Of a stretch of DNA of 64,000 bases, positions 1 to 7,808 are shown piece by piece (the first letter of the stretch is position 1; each line of letters begins with the position of its first letter). The notes under the pieces were generated by a model. That model was not told the origin of the DNA. It saw only the letters and a list, made by a program, of their open reading frames with translations, and made no database searches. The DNA lies in assembly GCF_008386495.1 (NCBI RefSeq), contig NZ_VTHJ01000019.1:74597-138596 (forward strand), given 5' to 3'. The DNA comes from Streptomyces tailanensis. GTDB taxonomy: Bacteria; Actinomycetota; Actinomycetes; Streptomycetales; Streptomycetaceae. A program made the translations under genes and the position numbers.

Positions 1-1035
1 CTCCATGGGCAGATGACGGGCGACGCCGAGCGCCTGGAGCATGTCGGCGTTGCCGAACTGGTCGACGGCCTGCGGTACGGCGACCATGGGCGTGGCGGTG
101 GCGAGTCCTTCCTGGCTGCCTCCAGCGCCCGCGTGGGTGATGAACGCGTCGGCCTGCTTGAGGATGGCGAGCTGCGGCACCCAGTCCCGCACCTCCACAT
201 TGGCCGGGATCTCGCCCAGCTCCGCCGGGGCGACGTGCCTGCCGACCTGGAGCACCATGTGCCAGCCCGGCAGATCACCGAAGGCCTTCAGACACGCGCG
301 GTAGAAGTCGGGCTGCTTGGTGAAGGACGATCCGAGCGAGACGACGAGGACCTTCTCCGCGTCCGCCGGTCGCTGCCAGTCACCCTGCGCCGCACGGTCG
401 CCCTGACAGGCGCCGACGAAGGTGTGGCGGCTTTCGTCGACCCGGTCGGCGTTCGGCTGGAGCGCCTTCGGGATCAGGACGAGGGAACGGGCGGGCCGGC
501 CGACGAACGGGTCGGGGTGCTCGGTGATCCCGTTCTCCTCCAGCCATGCCTGGAACCGGGCGTAGTACGCCTTGCCGCGTTCCGTCTTCTTCGGCTCGGC
601 CCACATGGGCTCGGCGACCTCTTCCTCATAGCCGTTCCAGGCGACCAGGTTCGGGGAGAGCGAGATGGCCTTGACGCCCCAGCGGCGGGCGAGGACGGGC
701 GCCGGGTAGGCGGTGATGTCGTGCAGCACGAGGTCGGGTTCGTCGCCCTCGTACGCCTCGACGAGCTGCGGCAGGGCCTGGATCGCATCGTTCAGGAAGG
801 GCTCCACGTTGTCGAGGAGCGTGCTCCCCCATGCCTCGGGATCGGCGTCGGAGCCGGGCAATGTCGAGCGCCAGAGCTTCGGCTCGGCACCGGTCTCGGC
901 CACCTTCTCGGCGAAGGCCGGCGGAATCGCGTACGTGACGCGGTGCCCGCGGGCGACCAGTTCCCGGATCACTTCGAGGCTCGGGTTCACGTGGCCGTGG
1001 GCGGCGATGGAGAACATGGCGATGTGGGAGGTCAT
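1..1035 (-). CDS. MGT-family (macrolide-type) glycosyltransferase, 3' end outside window
   Basis: The first 345 codons are present and the C-terminus runs off the left edge. The protein opens MTSHIAMFSIAAHGHVNPSL, the usual N-terminus of GT-B UDP-glycosyltransferases of the MGT type, with the conserved HGHVNP loop. Near the edge it reads ITHAGAGGSQEGLATATPM, the donor-nucleotide signature (HAG-GS-E), followed by VPQAVDQFGNA. The family transfers sugar from a UDP-sugar to a macrolide or other small hydrophobic acceptor in the cytoplasm, often for self-resistance. Family members are about 390-400 residues, so roughly 50 are missing. The ATG at 1035 lies just downstream of a perfect 14-bp palindrome. 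The acceptor cannot be inferred. Confidence 0.9.
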   Translation of the reverse strand, partial: MTSHIAMFSIAAHGHVNPSLEVIRELVARGHRVTYAIPPAFAEKVAETGAEPKLWRSTLPGSDADPEAWGSTLLDNVEPFLNDAIQALPQLVEAYEGDEPDLVLHDITAYPAPVLARRWGVKAISLSPNLVAWNGYEEEVAEPMWAEPKKTERGKAYYARFQAWLEENGITEHPDPFVGRPARSLVLIPKALQPNADRVDESRHTFVGACQGDRAAQGDWQRPADAEKVLVVSLGSSFTKQPDFYRACLKAFGDLPGWHMVLQVGRHVAPAELGEIPANVEVRDWVPQLAILKQADAFITHAGAGGSQEGLATATPMVAVPQAVDQFGNADMLQALGVARHLPME

Positions 1036-1054
1036 GACGGCGAACTTACGCGAG

Positions 1055-1068
1055 ACGAGACGTCTCGT
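1055..1068. promoter_or_regulatory. Perfect 14-bp palindrome upstream of the glycosyltransferase
   Basis: The sequence ACGAGACGTCTCGT is its own reverse complement. It sits 20 nt upstream of the glycosyltransferase start and 77 nt upstream of the divergent gene at 1145. Its size and position suit a TetR-type operator. No regulator gene is adjacent, so the regulator is unknown. Confidence 0.5.
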
Positions 1069-1144
1069 GCAACCCATTTACCGCCCCCATGAACACCGGA
1101 TGCCGTATAAACGTTCGGGCGCGGTCGGGTGACAGGCGAGCCGG

Positions 1145-2425
1145 ATGACAGACGGGGGGACGATGAGCGGGGACGTGGATCAGGACGCGGTGCTGCGGGC
1201 CAGGAACGTGCTGCTGAGCTCCGGCAGACCAACACCGCGGGAGGCGGTCGAGGCGTACCGGGTGCTGGCCCGGGTGAGTCCGGCGACCTATCTGCCCCGG
1301 TTGTCGCGGGCTCTGGTAGATCTCGGCTACGGCGACGTGTTCGACGAACTGCCGCAGGCGCGGCTCGCGTTGTTCGAGGAGGCGGCGGAGGCCGCTTACG
1401 CGCTGGACGGGTCCGATCCGATGCGTACGGAGGTGCTGCTCAAGGCACTGGAGCCCCTCCAGCACCACCTGTTCGTACTCGGTCGACGTGCTGAGGGGCT
1501 GGCGCTGCGCGAGGAGATGGCGGGGCTCGCTCGTCGTGCGCTGGACACCGATCCGGATGCTCCGGTGGGGGACGCCCTGGAACTGTGGGCGCGGGCCCTG
1601 GCCGAGGAGGGCCGGCACCGTGAGGCCGCCGAGCTGCACGAGGAGATCGTCCGCCATGCCCGGCCGTACGGGTCGCGGAGCGGAGGCGCCGCCTGGGCCG
1701 TGCTCGAATGGATGGCCGAGGCGGAGGCGGCCGGGATGCGGGACATGGCCGAGGCCGCCGCGCGAGAGCTGGTCGAGATGGAGCAGAGCGAATTCTCCGC
1801 CCGGGGGACAACCCGGTCCCTGTTGTTCTTCGCCCTGCTCCGGCTCGCGGAACTGCTGGACGGGTACGGGGAGTTCGAGGCCGCCTCGGCCGCGTACGAC
1901 GAGGTCGGGGAGCTGCTGGCGGGGTTCGCCGCGAGCGGTGACCTCAGCCCCGGTGCCTATCTGTACCCGTACTGGGCGGTCCTGTTCGGGCTGTCCGGCC
2001 GTGCCCCCGAACTGCCGGCGCCTGGCCGTTGCGCCCCGGCTTTCGGCGCGGAGATCGGGAAGACGACGCCCGATGTCCGGGAGCGCTACTTCGCCGAACT
2101 GCCCGCGCTGCGCGCCGCCGTGGACGCGCCGGCTCTGGACGCGGATCTCGCCGAGCGCGTCCTGGCGCACCGCCGGCTGACGGTCCGGTCCGCACTGCAC
2201 GCCGTGCACCGGCGCGGCTATCTCTTCCTGGAGCCCGTGCTGCCGCTGTTCGAGGAGGGTGTGGCGCTGGCCCGCAGGCTGTACGCCGCGGATGCGGCGG
2301 CCGGCAGCGCACAGCTCGCCCGAGCGCTGTTCGACCGGGCGAGCGCTCTGGCAGCGGGTCAGCGGTTCGCCGAGGCACACCCCGACTTCCAGGAGGCTCT
2401 GGCCCTGCGTGCCGCTCAGCGCTGA
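1145..2425 (+). CDS. Uncharacterised helical-repeat (TPR-like) protein
   Basis: A 426-residue soluble protein rich in Ala, Leu, Glu and Arg. Its amphipathic helices look like degenerate TPR units, for example around the segments LARRALDTDPDAPVGDALEL and ARALFDRASALAAGQRF. There is no signal peptide, membrane segment or catalytic motif. An alternative ATG at 1163 has a GGGGGG tract just upstream and may be the true start. The last codons overlap the 3' end of the convergent solute-binding-protein gene (2416-2425). It resembles the tetratricopeptide proteins common in Streptomyces. The function is not known. Confidence 0.7.
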   Translation: MTDGGTMSGDVDQDAVLRARNVLLSSGRPTPREAVEAYRVLARVSPATYLPRLSRALVDLGYGDVFDELPQARLALFEEAAEAAYALDGSDPMRTEVLLKALEPLQHHLFVLGRRAEGLALREEMAGLARRALDTDPDAPVGDALELWARALAEEGRHREAAELHEEIVRHARPYGSRSGGAAWAVLEWMAEAEAAGMRDMAEAAARELVEMEQSEFSARGTTRSLLFFALLRLAELLDGYGEFEAASAAYDEVGELLAGFAASGDLSPGAYLYPYWAVLFGLSGRAPELPAPGRCAPAFGAEIGKTTPDVRERYFAELPALRAAVDAPALDADLAERVLAHRRLTVRSALHAVHRRGYLFLEPVLPLFEEGVALARRLYAADAAAGSAQLARALFDRASALAAGQRFAEAHPDFQEALALRAAQR

Positions 2426-3699
2426 TACCGGGCCAGCACCAGATTCCCGTCCTCCTCCAGCCGTTCGCGCAGTTCGTCGAGGTCGATGGCGCCGCTGTAG
2501 TACTCCTGGTAGGCGGGGGTCGCCACCTTGTCCTTCCACTCCGGGTAGCCGCGTATGGACTGGGCGGGGGCGGAGCGGAGGTGTTCGGCGAGAGCCGTGC
2601 CGGTCGCCCAGTCGTGCTCGGTGGTGCGCAGGGCGGGGTCCTTGAGGGCCTCGGTGCCGGTGGGGAGCATCCAGTCGCCGAGGGCGAGGCGGACCATGTT
2701 CTCGGGGCGGAGGAGGAAGTCGACGAACTGGGCGGCCTCCTCCTTGTGCGGGCTGTCCTCGGCGATGGAGAGGGTCTGCGGGCTGACGCCCTGGGCGAGA
2801 CCGTCGGCGCCTGCCGGGGCGGGCAGCACCTGCCAGTCGAAGCCCTTGGGTGCCTGCTGGACGATCTGCTGGCGGTACGAGAAGCCGAGCGGGACCATCG
2901 CGTACTTGCCGCCGAAGAAGCCGGGCAGGGTGTCGGAGCCGCTCATGCCGAGCGTGGTACTCGACGCGCTCTCGTCGGTGTTCACCTCGTCGTGCACCGT
3001 CTTCGGTACGACCGCGTCGGCGGCCTCGAAACGGACCTCGACCTTGCCGTCCGCGTCCCGCTGGAACAGCTGCCCGCCCGCCGACAGCGACAGGTTGAGC
3101 GTCGCCGACACCGGTTCCTTCAGCGGCCAGGCGACGCCGTACTTGCCGTCGCCGCTCAACTCCTCGGCCACCTCCCGGAACTCCTCCCACGTCCACGGGT
3201 CGTCGGGGGTCGGGATGCGCACGCCCGACTCGCGGAGCCACGTGGCGTTGGCGATCAGGACCCGTGGCTCTTGGAGGAAAGGCACCCCGTAGATGCCGTC
3301 CCCGAAGGTCGTCGTCTCCCAACTGTGCTGCGGGATGTCCGACTTGAGCCGCTCGGGCAGCAGCTCGCGCAGATCGGCGAGGTAGCCGCCGTACGCGAAG
3401 TCCGCGAGGTCGTCGGAGGCGTCGTGGATGATGTCCGGCGCCTCACCGCCCTCGAAGGAGGTGAGCAGTTGGTCGTGGACGCTGTCCCACGTCCCCTGGA
3501 CGTACTCGACCTTGACGTCCGGGTGGGTGGCGTTCCACTCCGCGACCAGGTCCTTGTTGGCCTCGACGGACTCCTCCTGCCAGGCGAGGGACTGGAAGCG
3601 GAGGGTGACGCGGCCGTCGTCGGAGCCGTCGCCGTCGCCGGTGCAGCCGGTGGCGAGGAGGCACAGCAGCAGGGCCGCGATCAGCCATCGTGTGCGCAT
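2416..3699 (-). CDS. Sugar ABC transporter substrate-binding lipoprotein
   Basis: This is the 427-residue solute-binding component of a carbohydrate ABC importer. The N-terminus MRTRWLIAALLLCLLATGC is a lipoprotein signal peptide with Cys19 in the lipobox, so the protein should be lipid-anchored outside the membrane. The mature chain shows family 1 features, such as VTLRFQSLAWQEESVEANKD near the start, EGGEAPDIIHD and the GIYGVPFLQEPRVLIAN region. The ATG shares one base with the stop of the upstream permease (TGATG), implying translational coupling. It is the last of three genes in a binding-protein/permease/permease operon. No ATPase gene is adjacent; in Streptomyces such importers commonly use the shared MsiK ATPase. 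Confidence 0.93.
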   Translation of the reverse strand: MRTRWLIAALLLCLLATGCTGDGDGSDDGRVTLRFQSLAWQEESVEANKDLVAEWNATHPDVKVEYVQGTWDSVHDQLLTSFEGGEAPDIIHDASDDLADFAYGGYLADLRELLPERLKSDIPQHSWETTTFGDGIYGVPFLQEPRVLIANATWLRESGVRIPTPDDPWTWEEFREVAEELSGDGKYGVAWPLKEPVSATLNLSLSAGGQLFQRDADGKVEVRFEAADAVVPKTVHDEVNTDESASSTTLGMSGSDTLPGFFGGKYAMVPLGFSYRQQIVQQAPKGFDWQVLPAPAGADGLAQGVSPQTLSIAEDSPHKEEAAQFVDFLLRPENMVRLALGDWMLPTGTEALKDPALRTTEHDWATGTALAEHLRSAPAQSIRGYPEWKDKVATPAYQEYYSGAIDLDELRERLEEDGNLVLARYQR

Positions 3700-4532
3700 C
3701 AGCTTTTCACCGCCCCGGCGAGCATGCCGCCCGTGATCCGTTTCTGGATGATCGCGAAGACGACCAGCGAGGGCAGCGTCGCGAGGAACGCCGCCGCGGC
3801 CAGCGGGCCGAGGTCGGCCACGCCTTCCGCGCCGATGAAGTGGGTGAGGACGACTGGCAGGGTCTGTTTCTCCGGTGTCTTGAGCAGCACGAGCGCGAAG
3901 AAGAACTCGTTCCACGCGGTGATGAACGCGAACAGCGCCGTCGCCACGATGCCCGGCGCCAGCAGCGGTGCCGTCACCGACACCAGCGTCCGCACCTTCC
4001 CGGCCCCGTCGACCGCCGCCGCCTCCTCCAACTCGGCGGGCACGGCCCGTACGTATCCGACGAGCATCCACAGCGCGAACGGCAGCGCCCACACGACGTA
4101 CACCATGATCAAGCCGGGCACGGAGTTGATGAGCCGCAGATTCTTCAGCACCAGGAACAGCGGGATGATCACCAGCACGAACGGGAACGCCTGGCTGACC
4201 ACGACCCATCCGGTCGCCATCCGCGACAGCGTCGTACGGTGCCGGGCCATGACGTACGCCATCGGGGTCGCGATCAGTACGGCGACCACGGCCGCGCCGA
4301 GCGCCGCGACGAGGGAGTTGAGCGCGGCGTCCAGCAGGGGCTGCTCGTCGAAGGCCTGCCGGAAGTTGGCGAGGGTCGGGTTCTGCGGGATCCAGGTGGG
4401 GTGCAGACTGCCCAGCTCGCGGGCCGGTTTGAAGGCGGTGGAGATCAGCCAGAGGAAGGGGAAGGCGAGGAAGACGAGATACGCGAGGAGTGCCACGTAC
4501 TGGCCCAGCCTGACTGTCCTGCTGGTCCTCAT
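3699..4532 (-). CDS. Sugar ABC transporter permease, MalG type
   Basis: A 277-residue inner-membrane permease with six predicted hydrophobic segments, starting with YVALLAYLVFLAFPFLWLIS. The cytoplasmic EAA loop is present as EEAAAVDGAGKVRTL followed by the hydrophobic APLLAPG segment; this loop docks the ATPase subunit. The short N-terminus without a large periplasmic P2 loop marks it as the MalG-like partner. Its ATG overlaps the stop of the MalF-type gene by 4 bp (ATGA), and its own stop overlaps the lipoprotein start. The substrate is probably an oligosaccharide or monosaccharide but is not determined by sequence. Confidence 0.93.
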   Translation of the reverse strand: MRTSRTVRLGQYVALLAYLVFLAFPFLWLISTAFKPARELGSLHPTWIPQNPTLANFRQAFDEQPLLDAALNSLVAALGAAVVAVLIATPMAYVMARHRTTLSRMATGWVVVSQAFPFVLVIIPLFLVLKNLRLINSVPGLIMVYVVWALPFALWMLVGYVRAVPAELEEAAAVDGAGKVRTLVSVTAPLLAPGIVATALFAFITAWNEFFFALVLLKTPEKQTLPVVLTHFIGAEGVADLGPLAAAAFLATLPSLVVFAIIQKRITGGMLAGAVKS

Positions 4533-5431
4533 CCGTCATCACCCCGCCTCAGCCGGCCGACCAGATGGAACGCGAGGATGATCGAGATCACCGCGACCAT
4601 CACACAGCCCATCGCCGCCGCGTATCCGAACTGCCCGTAGCGGAAGGCCTCCTCGTACGCGAAGAGCATCGGCAGGCGGGTGCGGCCGCCCGGGCCACCG
4701 CTGGTCAGGACGTACACCAGGGCGAAGGAGTTGAAGTTCCAGATTAAGTTGAGGGCGGTGATCGCGAGGGCGATGGGTCTGATGGCGGGCCAGGTGACCG
4801 TGCGGAAGCGCCGCCAGGCGCCCGCGCCGTCCATCGCGGCGGCCTCGTGCAGTTCGCGCGGCGTGTTCTGCAGACCGGCGAGCAGGGCGACCGTGGTCTG
4901 GGGCATGCCCGCCCAGACGCCGACCACTATGACGGCGGGCAGGGCGGTCGCCAGCCCGCTCAGCCAGTCGCGGCCGTCGCCGAGGCCGATGTCTCGGATG
5001 GTCTCGTTGAGGATGCCCGCGTCGGGGTTGTAGACCAGCCGCCACATGATGCCGACGACCACCTCGGGCATGGCCCACGGAACGATGGCGAGGGCCCGGG
5101 CCAGCCAGCGCAGCCGTAACTTCTGGTTGAGAAGCAGGGCGAGGCCGAGCGCGAGCAGGAACTGCGGCACGGTCACCCCGACCGCCCACAGCAGGCCGAT
5201 CCGGAAGGACTCCCAGAACAGGGTGTCGTGCAGCAGGTCCCGGAAGTTGAGGGTGCCGATCCACTGGGTGGGTTCGGTCCGGCCCGACTGGGCGTCGGTG
5301 AACGCCAGGGCGATCCCGTAGAGCAACGGGCCCACGCTCAGGACCAGGATCGGGAGCAGGGCGGGCAGCACCAGGAACCATGCGCCGTGGTCGAGGAGGC
5401 GCCGCCGGGGCGTCGCGGTCGCCAATGTCAT
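4529..5431 (-). CDS. Sugar ABC transporter permease, MalF type
   Basis: A 300-residue permease with about six transmembrane helices (first FLVLPALLPILVLSVGPLLY) and an EAA loop HEAAAMDGAGAWRRFRTVTW. It is the first gene of the importer operon and the likely heterodimer partner of the downstream MalG-like permease. The 169-bp gap to the divergent phosphotransferase gene must hold the operon promoter; I see no obvious LacI-type operator in it. The operon has no adjacent ATPase and no local regulator gene. Confidence 0.93.
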   Translation of the reverse strand: MTLATATPRRRLLDHGAWFLVLPALLPILVLSVGPLLYGIALAFTDAQSGRTEPTQWIGTLNFRDLLHDTLFWESFRIGLLWAVGVTVPQFLLALGLALLLNQKLRLRWLARALAIVPWAMPEVVVGIMWRLVYNPDAGILNETIRDIGLGDGRDWLSGLATALPAVIVVGVWAGMPQTTVALLAGLQNTPRELHEAAAMDGAGAWRRFRTVTWPAIRPIALAITALNLIWNFNSFALVYVLTSGGPGGRTRLPMLFAYEEAFRYGQFGYAAAMGCVMVAVISIILAFHLVGRLRRGDDG

Positions 5432-5600
5432 GCAATCCGCTCCTTCGGCAGGCGGCCCCCGTCATGGTGCTGAGGGCGTGAGGGGGCGTCAAGGCACCGC
5501 GCACATCGTCCGACCTGTGCGAATGCGAGACTGGCCGACGTATGGCGTGAACCTGACGCCCCGGTGAGGGGTGTCGGTCGTACGGACTCGGAGGCGAAGG

Positions 5601-6464
5601 ATGGACGAGGCGCGGGCGCGGAACGTTCTGGTCGCGGCCGATGTGCTGCCCGGTGCGGCCGGGGGCGCGCGGCTGCTCGCCCTGGGTGAGAACGCGGTGT
5701 TCGCCGCCGGTGACCTGGTCGTCAAGGTGGGCCGCGACGCCGAGCTCCTCGACCGGGCCCGCAGTGAACTGCGCATCGCGGTCTGGCTCGCCGAGGCAGG
5801 TGTCCCGGCGGTACGGGCCGCCGAGTCGGAAGCACTGCTCGTCGAGGGGCACCCGGTGACGGTGTGGCACCGCCTGCCCGACTCCGTACGCCCCGCCGGC
5901 CCCCGCGATTTGGCCGAACTCCTTCGGCTGGTCCACGCTCTCCCCACCCCTCCCTTCACCCTGCCCCACCGTGAACTGCTGGGCGGTGTGGAGCGCTGGC
6001 TGCGCCTCGCCGGCGACGCGATCGACCCGGCGGACGCGGCCTACCTCCGCGAACGCCGCGACGGCTTCGCGGCGGCCGCGGCCGCCCTCGTCCCGCAGCT
6101 GCCGCCGGGGCCCATTCACGGCGACGCGCTGCCCCGCAATGTGCATGTCGGACCCGACGGCCCGGTGCTGGTCGACCTGGAGACCTTCTCGGGCGACCTG
6201 CGGGAACACGACCTCGTCGTCATGGCGCTCTCCCACGACCGCTACGGGCTTCCGGCCGAGGAGTACGACATCTTCACCGCCACGTACGGCTGGGACGTCC
6301 GCGCCTGGGAGGGCTGCTCCGTCCTGCGGGGTGCCCGTGAGACGGCCAGCTGCGCATGGGTCGCCCAGCACGCGCCGAGCAACCCCAAGGCGCTGGCCGA
6401 GTTCGAACGCCGTGTCGCCTCGCTGCGCGACGGGGACGAGAGGGTCCGCTGGTATCCGTTCTGA
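5601..6464 (+). CDS. Aminoglycoside phosphotransferase-like kinase
   Basis: A 287-residue protein of the APH/choline-kinase fold. The P-loop-like lobe includes LGENAVFAAGDLVVKVGRDA, with the ATP-binding Lys in VVKV. The catalytic (Brenner) motif is HGDALPRNVHV with His173, and the metal-binding motif is VLVDLETFSGD. ATG 5601 is preceded by GGAGGCGAAGG and is preferred over the upstream in-frame start at 5571. It faces away from the sugar-importer operon across a 169-bp gap. The substrate is unknown. Such genes occur both as drug kinases and as small-metabolite kinases. Confidence 0.85.
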   Translation: MDEARARNVLVAADVLPGAAGGARLLALGENAVFAAGDLVVKVGRDAELLDRARSELRIAVWLAEAGVPAVRAAESEALLVEGHPVTVWHRLPDSVRPAGPRDLAELLRLVHALPTPPFTLPHRELLGGVERWLRLAGDAIDPADAAYLRERRDGFAAAAAALVPQLPPGPIHGDALPRNVHVGPDGPVLVDLETFSGDLREHDLVVMALSHDRYGLPAEEYDIFTATYGWDVRAWEGCSVLRGARETASCAWVAQHAPSNPKALAEFERRVASLRDGDERVRWYPF

Positions 6465-6476
6465 GCGGGGCCCGGC

Positions 6477-6962
6477 TCAAGCGGCCTGGAGTATGAGCAC
6501 CACTTCATCGATCTCGGTGTCGCGGGCCAGGGCGAAGCCCCGGTCCTGGCCGGTGATGACGAAGCCACACTTCCGCAGGACGCGGATCGAGCCGGTGTTG
6601 TCAGCGGCCGCGTGGGCATGCAGTGGGCGGGTGGGCACGAGGTCGATCAGTGCGGTGAGGGCGGCCGTGGCGATGCCTCTGCCCCAGTGGACGCGGTCTA
6701 TCCAGTACGTGACCTCGCGTTCGTCCGGCGGGCCGAAGACCGCGGCGTGGCCGACGACCTCGCCGTCGGCGACCACCGTGCGCGTCAGTACCTCGGGGTT
6801 GCCGCGGATCCCCGCCCAGTGGCTGTCGAAGAGGCCCCGGTCGTAGTGGTACTCACCGGTGAAAGCGGCGACCCGCTGCGCCTCGGGATCGGACGAGTGC
6901 CTCCAGAAGAACGGCAGGTCGCTGTCGCGCACTTCGCGGAGGGAGATCTCGGTGGTCGTCAT
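6477..6962 (-). CDS. GNAT-family N-acetyltransferase
   Basis: A 161-residue GNAT acetyltransferase of the RimJ/RimL-like type. It opens with LREVRDSDLPFFWRHSSDPE. The acetyl-CoA pyrophosphate-binding loop is WGRGIATAALTALIDL, and the C-terminal NTGSIRVLRKCGF is the typical motif where an Asn and the downstream helix complete the fold. The ATG overlaps the stop of the exonuclease gene by 4 bp (ATGA), so the two are translated as a pair. It converges on the phosphotransferase gene, 12 bp away. The acceptor amine cannot be deduced. Confidence 0.9.
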   Translation of the reverse strand: MTTTEISLREVRDSDLPFFWRHSSDPEAQRVAAFTGEYHYDRGLFDSHWAGIRGNPEVLTRTVVADGEVVGHAAVFGPPDEREVTYWIDRVHWGRGIATAALTALIDLVPTRPLHAHAAADNTGSIRVLRKCGFVITGQDRGFALARDTEIDEVVLILQAA

Positions 6963-7681
6963 ACCGGTTCGTCCTCCAACTCGCGCAGCGGCCAGGTCGC
7001 GTCCACGACCGCGTCCGGGTTGCCCTTGCGGCGGAGGAAGGCCTGGAAGTCGGCGGCCCATTCGGCGTACCAGTCGATCTGGCGGCGGTGCAGCTCGGCG
7101 GGGCCCAGGGCGGCGACCTTCGGATGGCGCTCGGCTATCGCTCGGGCCAGCCGCGCGGCCGCCAACGCGTCGGCCGAGGCGTTGTGAGCGGCGTCCAGAG
7201 AGACGCCGTACTCGGCGCAGACCGCTTCGAGGTTGCGTTTGCCGCGGCGGTAGCGGTCGACGGAGCGGTCGATCGTGTACGGGTCGATGACCGGGGCCGG
7301 GGCGAGGCCGCCGAGGCGGTCGCTCAGGGACGGCAGACCGTGCCGGCGCAGCTCCGCGGAGAGCAGGGTGAGGTCGAAGGCCGCGTTGTACGCCACCACC
7401 GGGACACCTGTCTTCCAGTGGGAGACGAGGACGTTCGCGATCGCGTCGGCGACCTGGTCGGCCGGTCTGCCCTCGGCCGCCGCGCGGGCGTTGGTGATGC
7501 CGTGGACCGCGACGGCCTCGGCCGGGATCTCCATGCCCGGGTCGGCGAGCCATTCCCGGTGTCCGACCGGCTCCCCGTCCTTGACCTCGATCACCGCCCC
7601 GGTGACGATGCGCGCCTCGCGCGGATCCGTCCCGGTCGTCTCCAGGTCGAAGCCGATCAGCAGCTGCCGGTGCCAACCCAT
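6959..7681 (-). CDS. DEDDh 3'-5' exonuclease (DnaQ-like)
   Basis: A 240-residue exonuclease of the DnaQ/epsilon superfamily. All four DEDDh acidic residues and the catalytic His are visible: Asp12 and Glu14 in FDLETTG, Asp103 in AYNAAFD, and His166 with Asp171 in AAHNASADA. The two-metal mechanism of the family removes nucleotides from 3' ends. It is a stand-alone exonuclease, without polymerase or helicase fusion. It is the first gene of a two-gene unit with the GNAT gene downstream (4-bp overlap). Its role may be proofreading, repair or RNA trimming. Confidence 0.92.
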   Translation of the reverse strand: MGWHRQLLIGFDLETTGTDPREARIVTGAVIEVKDGEPVGHREWLADPGMEIPAEAVAVHGITNARAAAEGRPADQVADAIANVLVSHWKTGVPVVAYNAAFDLTLLSAELRRHGLPSLSDRLGGLAPAPVIDPYTIDRSVDRYRRGKRNLEAVCAEYGVSLDAAHNASADALAAARLARAIAERHPKVAALGPAELHRRQIDWYAEWAADFQAFLRRKGNPDAVVDATWPLRELEDEPV

Positions 7682-7808
7682 GCTGGCCCCCCTTCTTGGT
7701 GGTGCTTTCCCCCAGTGACCACCACCCTCCCATGCCCCACTGACAATCAGAGGAGCGCATTCCGCTTAGCCGCCCCACAACCGGGCTCGGCCCAGGTCAC
7801 CACACCCC

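Noticed and set aside
1046..3322. Long open frame opposite the helical-repeat and solute-binding genes (758 codons)
   Set aside because: Arg/Pro/Gly-rich shadow of real genes in high-GC DNA, with no domain.
2029..4581. 850-codon plus-strand frame across the ABC importer genes
   Set aside because: It is antisense to three clearly recognisable transporter genes and has no motif.
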